The translations under genes were made by a program, and so were the position numbers. From assembly GCA_029550345.1 (NCBI GenBank), contig JAKPHK010000015.1:1-64000 (forward strand): 64,000 nt of DNA, written 5' to 3'. The notes under the pieces are model-generated. The model was not told where the DNA came from. It saw only the letters and a program-made list of their open reading frames with translations, and did no database searches. The stretch is from Pseudomonadota bacterium. GTDB taxonomy: Bacteria > Pseudomonadota > Alphaproteobacteria > Sphingomonadales > Sphingomonadaceae. This document shows positions 60,515-64,000 of this stretch, in pieces (positions within the stretch are counted from its first letter, which is position 1; every line of letters starts with the position of its first letter).

Positions 60515-62542
60515 GTGCCGCGCATCTATCGCCGCCTTGTTTCGCTGATGTTGCAGCTGTGCGCTGTGCTGCTGACCACTCCGGCGCTTGCCGCGCCGAC
60601 CCATATCACGCCCGAGCTGCTGGTCGAAGGCCCGGCTGCGCCCGGCGGCACGGTGACGCTGGCCTTTCTGATGAAGCCTGAGAAAGCCTGGCATGGATAC
60701 TGGTACAACCCCGGCGACGCTGGCCTCGGCCTCTCGCCCGAATGGGGCCTCCTTGCTGGCACAAAGGTGGGTGAACTGGCCTATCCGGTGCCGCAGACGT
60801 TGCTCGTCTCGGGCCTGATGAATCATGTTTACGAGCATGACTATGCCGTGCTCGTCCCGCTGACCCTGCCCGCCAATGCCGCGCCCGGCGCACGCCTGCC
60901 GATCCGCGTCCATCTCAAATGGCTGGCCTGCACCGACGAAGTCTGCGTTCCCGAAGAGGCCGATCTGGCCGCCGAAGTCACCGTCGGACAGCCCCGATCG
61001 CCCGATGCGCGTTTTGACGCCTGGCGTACCGCCCTTCCCGCTCCGCTCGGCGCGAACGGGCAATTTGCGATCGAAGGCGGCAAGGTCCGAATCGCGATTC
61101 CCTTGCCGCGCGGCGTAGCGCTCACCCGGCCGCACCTGTTTCTGGGCGAACACCGGGTGGTCGATTATGCCGCGTCGCAGGTCTTCTACCGTGACGGTGA
61201 TCGGCTGGTCGTGGAGCTGCCGCGCGCAGAGTTTGAGCCAATCACCCCGGATCGCCTCACCGCCGTGCTGCGGTTTGACGAGGCCGGAAACGGGGTAAGT
61301 CTTGCGGCTCAGCCGGGAGCCGTTCCCGCCGGCGGCACCCCGCTGCAAAGTGGCCCCACCGTTCCTGCATTGTGGGTGCTGCTGCTTTCGGCGCTGGCCG
61401 GGGGGCTGTTGCTCAACGTCATGCCATGCGTCTTTCCGATCCTCAGCCTCAAGGCACTAAGCCTGGCCCGCGCCGGAGAGAGCGAAGCGCAGGCCCGCAG
61501 CGAGGGGCTGGCCTATACCGCCGGGGTGGTGCTGGCCTGCCTGGCGCTGGGCGTGCTGCTGCTGGCGCTGCGCGCGGCCGGGCAGGAAGTGGGCTGGGCC
61601 TTTCAGTTGCAAGAGCCGCTGGTCGTGGCCGGGCTGCTGCTGCTGGCGGTGGCGATCACCGCCAACCTGCTGGGGGTGTTCGAATTCGCCGTGCCCGGCT
61701 TCGCCTCCGCCGGTTCGCCCAAGGGAGCCTTTGCTACCGGGCTGCTCGCCGCCTTTGCCGCTACCCCCTGCACCGGGCCGTTCATGGCCGCGGCAATGGG
61801 TGCTGCGCTGCTGCTGCCTGTGGTCCCGGCACTGCTGCTGTTTGCTGCCCTGGGACTGGGGCTGGCATTGCCGTTTCTTGCCGTAGCCTGGCTACCCCGG
61901 CTGCGCGCGCTGCTGCCGCGCCCCGGTGCATGGATGGTCACATTCCGCAAGGTGATGGCCGTGCCGATGGGGCTGACCGCGCTGGCACTGGTCTGGCTGG
62001 CGAGCCGTCTGGCCGGCAGCGGCTTTGCCTTTGCCGCCGCACTGATCGCGCTGATCGTGGTGGCGCTGCTGGTCCTGCTGGGGCGGCGGCAGAACCATGG
62101 CCGTGCTGCGGGTGAACGGTGGTGGGTCATGCTGGCTGTGGTCGTGGCCTTTGGTGCTATCGGTCTGCCCGGTATGGTGCGCGAAAGTGTGGGTGAAAGC
62201 AGCTCGATCCTGCCCAGCCAGCCGTTCAGCGAAGCCGCGCTTGCCAAGGCCCGGACCGAGGGCAAGCCGGTGTTCGTCTATATGACCGCCGACTGGTGCC
62301 TGACCTGCAAGGTCAACGAGGCCACCGCGATTGAGCGTGAAGATACCCGCGCTGCTTTCGAAAAGGCCGGAGTGGTCGTGCTGCGCGGGGACTGGACCCG
62401 GCGCGATGCGGCGATCACCCGCTATCTGACCGCGCGGGGCGCGGCCGGGGTGCCGCTCTACATCTGGTATCCCGCCGGGGGCGAGGCGCGGCAATTGCCG
62501 CAGGTTCTGACCGTGGAAACGCTGACCGGACTGGTCAAATAA
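60515..62542 (+). CDS. DsbD-family protein-disulfide reductase
   Basis: Transfers reducing power from cytoplasmic thioredoxin to the periplasm. The 675-aa product has a signal peptide (RLVSLMLQLCAVLLTTPALA), a periplasmic N-terminal domain with the Cys pair of LKWLACTDEVCVPEEADL, eight membrane helices whose Cys lie in LNVMPCVFPILSLK and FAATPCTGPFMAAAMG, and a C-terminal thioredoxin domain with TADWCLTCKVNE. The domain order is that of ScsB/DsbD. The GTG start has AGGAG eight bases upstream. Its stop overlaps by eight bases that of the thiolase-like gene. Confidence 0.9.
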   Translation: MPRIYRRLVSLMLQLCAVLLTTPALAAPTHITPELLVEGPAAPGGTVTLAFLMKPEKAWHGYWYNPGDAGLGLSPEWGLLAGTKVGELAYPVPQTLLVSGLMNHVYEHDYAVLVPLTLPANAAPGARLPIRVHLKWLACTDEVCVPEEADLAAEVTVGQPRSPDARFDAWRTALPAPLGANGQFAIEGGKVRIAIPLPRGVALTRPHLFLGEHRVVDYAASQVFYRDGDRLVVELPRAEFEPITPDRLTAVLRFDEAGNGVSLAAQPGAVPAGGTPLQSGPTVPALWVLLLSALAGGLLLNVMPCVFPILSLKALSLARAGESEAQARSEGLAYTAGVVLACLALGVLLLALRAAGQEVGWAFQLQEPLVVAGLLLLAVAITANLLGVFEFAVPGFASAGSPKGAFATGLLAAFAATPCTGPFMAAAMGAALLLPVVPALLLFAALGLGLALPFLAVAWLPRLRALLPRPGAWMVTFRKVMAVPMGLTALALVWLASRLAGSGFAFAAALIALIVVALLVLLGRRQNHGRAAGERWWVMLAVVVAFGAIGLPGMVRESVGESSSILPSQPFSEAALAKARTEGKPVFVYMTADWCLTCKVNEATAIEREDTRAAFEKAGVVVLRGDWTRRDAAITRYLTARGAAGVPLYIWYPAGGEARQLPQVLTVETLTGLVK

Positions 62543-64000
62543 ACCAGAAGCCGTTTACGCCGCCCTCACCCTCCTCGATCCGCACTGCTCTGCCGCCAAC
62601 CTTGCCGCTACGCAGCTCGGCACAGATTGCCGGGTCGGTGCTGTTGGCCAGCACCCGTGCCTGGCCGACCCGGGCGACCAGCGTGGCGGTTTCGCCATGT
62701 TTGCCGGGCTGGATCGTGAAAGTCTCGGCCACCGCCTCGCCGTCGTAAGCATCGAGCACGGCAAATTCGCCCTTGATCTTGGGCAGGCTGCGCCAGCGGT
62801 TTTCGTTCCAGCCCGCCGGGGTCGTGGAATAGATCCCCGCTGCATATTTGCTCATGATCCCGCCGTTGGCGCCGACCAGCGCATAGCTGCCCGGGGCCGC
62901 TCGGCAGCGCTTTACCGCTTCGGCAATCGCGTGACTGGAATAGTTGTTCCCGGCCCCGCCGAAGAACGGCAGCCCCCCGGTCAGCGTCCAGCCGCGCGGA
63001 TCGTCGCGGTCAAGCCCGAAGGCGTCGAGCAGGTTGAAAACGGGGATCGCAAAGCACGAATAGAGATCGATCGCGGCCATGTCTTCCCAGCGCAAACCGG
63101 AAACTTCAAGCGCAGTTGAGATTGTAGCAACCGCAGCCGGGCTCTGCTCAAGATTGGCGCGCGTAAGCATTGACGGTTCGGGGCAATCGGCCACACCGTG
63201 AATGTGAACCCAGCGATCCTCCGGCACACCCAGCCGCCGCGCCTCGGCCACGCTGGCCAGCACGATCGCGGCGCCCTGGTTGACCTGATCGCGCGCCACC
63301 ACCAGCCGCCCGTAAGGCTCAGCCACCAGCCGGTTGCGCTCGGTCAGCGCGGCGAGTTCATCGGCGCTACGCATGGTCGGGGCGGCGCTGTGCGGATTGG
63401 CGGCTGCAATTTCGGTAAAGGGAGCGAACAGGCGTCCTATTTCCGCCCGGTAATCCTTCAGCGACAGCCCCAGCCGCTCCCGCCTGACATTCTCGGCCAG
63501 GGCATAGCCGCCGATCGGCGCGCCGACCCCGTGGCGGATCGCAGTCATATCGACCACGCCCTCATACCCAGGGCTGCGATCCTCCTGGCTGCCGCGCCGC
63601 CGTTCGGCCCAGTTGCGCTTTTCACCCCGGGCGAGCAGCGCCCGCATGGTCGAGATCGCCTCTGCCCCGACAATCGCCGCCAGGTTCGATCGGCCCGCAG
63701 CAATCTCTGCCGCCAGCTCCCCCACCAGCCGCTGCGGCCGGTCTCCGCCGACCACTTCATGAATCGCGCGGGCCGGATTGGCCCCGACCCGCCGGGCAAT
63801 CGCGCGCGGGACATTGTTGGCGCAGCCGAACGGCGCGGAATAGCGCGTCGCGGACTGTTCAAACTGACGGATCGCCGCCAAGGTATCGAGCGCCCGTGGC
63901 AGACTGCGCCTGGCCCCGGCATCGGCAAAGGCCGCCTTCAGCGCCTCACCCGCCAGATCCATGTGGCTGAGTTCGCGGTAGCCGGGTTCACCAACCCGTT
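62535..64000 (-). CDS. Thiolase-fold acetyl-CoA acetyltransferase-like protein (N-terminus beyond window)
   Basis: The frame remains open to the right edge (the upstream residues RVGEPGYRELSHMDLAGEALKAAF are typical near the N-terminus), so the ATG at 63962 in the track is internal. The product has a thiolase fold with NNVPRAIARRVGANPARAIHEVVGG, IVGAEAISTMRALLARGE, VIHIHGVADC-like WVHIHGVADCPEPSM, WTLTGGLPFFGGAGNNYSSHAIAEAV and GSYALVGANGGIMSKYAAG. Members of this group are annotated acetyl-CoA acetyltransferase, and several lack the catalytic Cys of classical thiolases; the reaction cannot be told. It converges on the DsbD gene. Confidence 0.85.
   Translation of the reverse strand, partial: RVGEPGYRELSHMDLAGEALKAAFADAGARRSLPRALDTLAAIRQFEQSATRYSAPFGCANNVPRAIARRVGANPARAIHEVVGGDRPQRLVGELAAEIAAGRSNLAAIVGAEAISTMRALLARGEKRNWAERRRGSQEDRSPGYEGVVDMTAIRHGVGAPIGGYALAENVRRERLGLSLKDYRAEIGRLFAPFTEIAAANPHSAAPTMRSADELAALTERNRLVAEPYGRLVVARDQVNQGAAIVLASVAEARRLGVPEDRWVHIHGVADCPEPSMLTRANLEQSPAAVATISTALEVSGLRWEDMAAIDLYSCFAIPVFNLLDAFGLDRDDPRGWTLTGGLPFFGGAGNNYSSHAIAEAVKRCRAAPGSYALVGANGGIMSKYAAGIYSTTPAGWNENRWRSLPKIKGEFAVLDAYDGEAVAETFTIQPGKHGETATLVARVGQARVLANSTDPAICAELRSGKVGGRAVRIEEGEGGVNGFWFI

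Noticed and set aside
62535-63962. ATG at 63962 as the true start of the thiolase-like gene
   Set aside because: The frame stays open to the window end and the upstream residues RVGEPGYRELSH match the family's N-terminus, so the ATG is internal.

Overview
The window is a contiguous, gene-dense, high-GC chromosomal segment of an alphaproteobacterium, most probably a sphingomonad (Sphingomonadales, Novosphingobium/Sphingobium/Erythrobacter-like). This rests on the aa3-type cytochrome oxidase operon layout, the pyrE-pdxJ-acpS-lepB block, a Mic60/mitofilin-like gene beside hemC-hemD, a GTTC-N7-GTTC (alphaproteobacterial) LexA-type box, and the wording of many small lipoproteins and paired stress genes. 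Most of the window is housekeeping. There is no plasmid, prophage, CRISPR array, rRNA operon or complete insertion sequence. Both window ends cut genes.

Layout. 0-9.3 kb (minus strand): cytochrome c oxidase ctaC-ctaD, an epoxide-hydrolase-like gene, then ctaB, a 45-aa membrane peptide, ctaG, ctaE, a DUF983 gene, SURF1, thrC and the start of a methyltransferase gene. 9.3-14.7 kb (plus): pyrE, pdxJ, acpS, lepB, an AI-2E-type permease, a DUF3089 hydrolase and ruvX. 14.6-16.7 kb (minus): a three-gene unit of unknown function made of a 50-aa peptide with its own ribosome binding site, a 325-aa protein with HEAT-like repeats and a 299-aa cupin-like protein. 16.8-22 kb: two thioesterases, siroheme synthase, lysA, an LptM-like lipoprotein, argH and a TlpA-like thioredoxin. 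22-25.2 kb is an accessory stretch: tRNA-Val, a long inverted repeat, a winged-helix gene preceded by a LexA-type box, and a lower-GC trio (membrane-anchored LuxR-like protein, 113-aa protein, 142-aa membrane protein).

25.2-33 kb holds an L,D-transpeptidase, purA, an esterase, hisZ, serA-serC (with a structured leader) and an extensin-like lipoprotein. 33-39.1 kb has a Cys-rich Sel1 protein, then (minus) an operon of circularly permuted ATP-grasp, alpha-E, transglutaminase and Anbu proteasome-type peptidase plus a small partner. 39.2-43.6 kb holds a pair of unknown exported or membrane proteins, one with seven 18-residue Cys repeats, then a DDAH-like hydrolase, GlsB, a DUF3617 lipoprotein and a PilZ protein. 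43.7-51 kb: a heterodimeric acyl-CoA dehydrogenase pair, uvrB, a Cas2-fold SinR-like small protein, HicAB, a NamZ-type muramidase and a helix-hairpin-helix membrane protein. 51-64 kb: flippase-gpsA-tsaD, hemC-hemD-mitofilin, a 262-bp MITE-like element, a UbiH-type monooxygenase, a PafA-like phosphatase, a DsbD-like reductase and a truncated thiolase.

The most interesting candidates for undescribed biology are the peptide/cupin-like/HEAT-like cassette at 14.6-16.7 kb, the two-gene Cys-repeat unit at 39.2-41.2 kb, the LuxR-TM trio at 23.8-25.1 kb, and the MITE inserted exactly into a CTAG shared by two convergent stop codons. All functional statements come from reading the translated sequences by eye; no database search was run.
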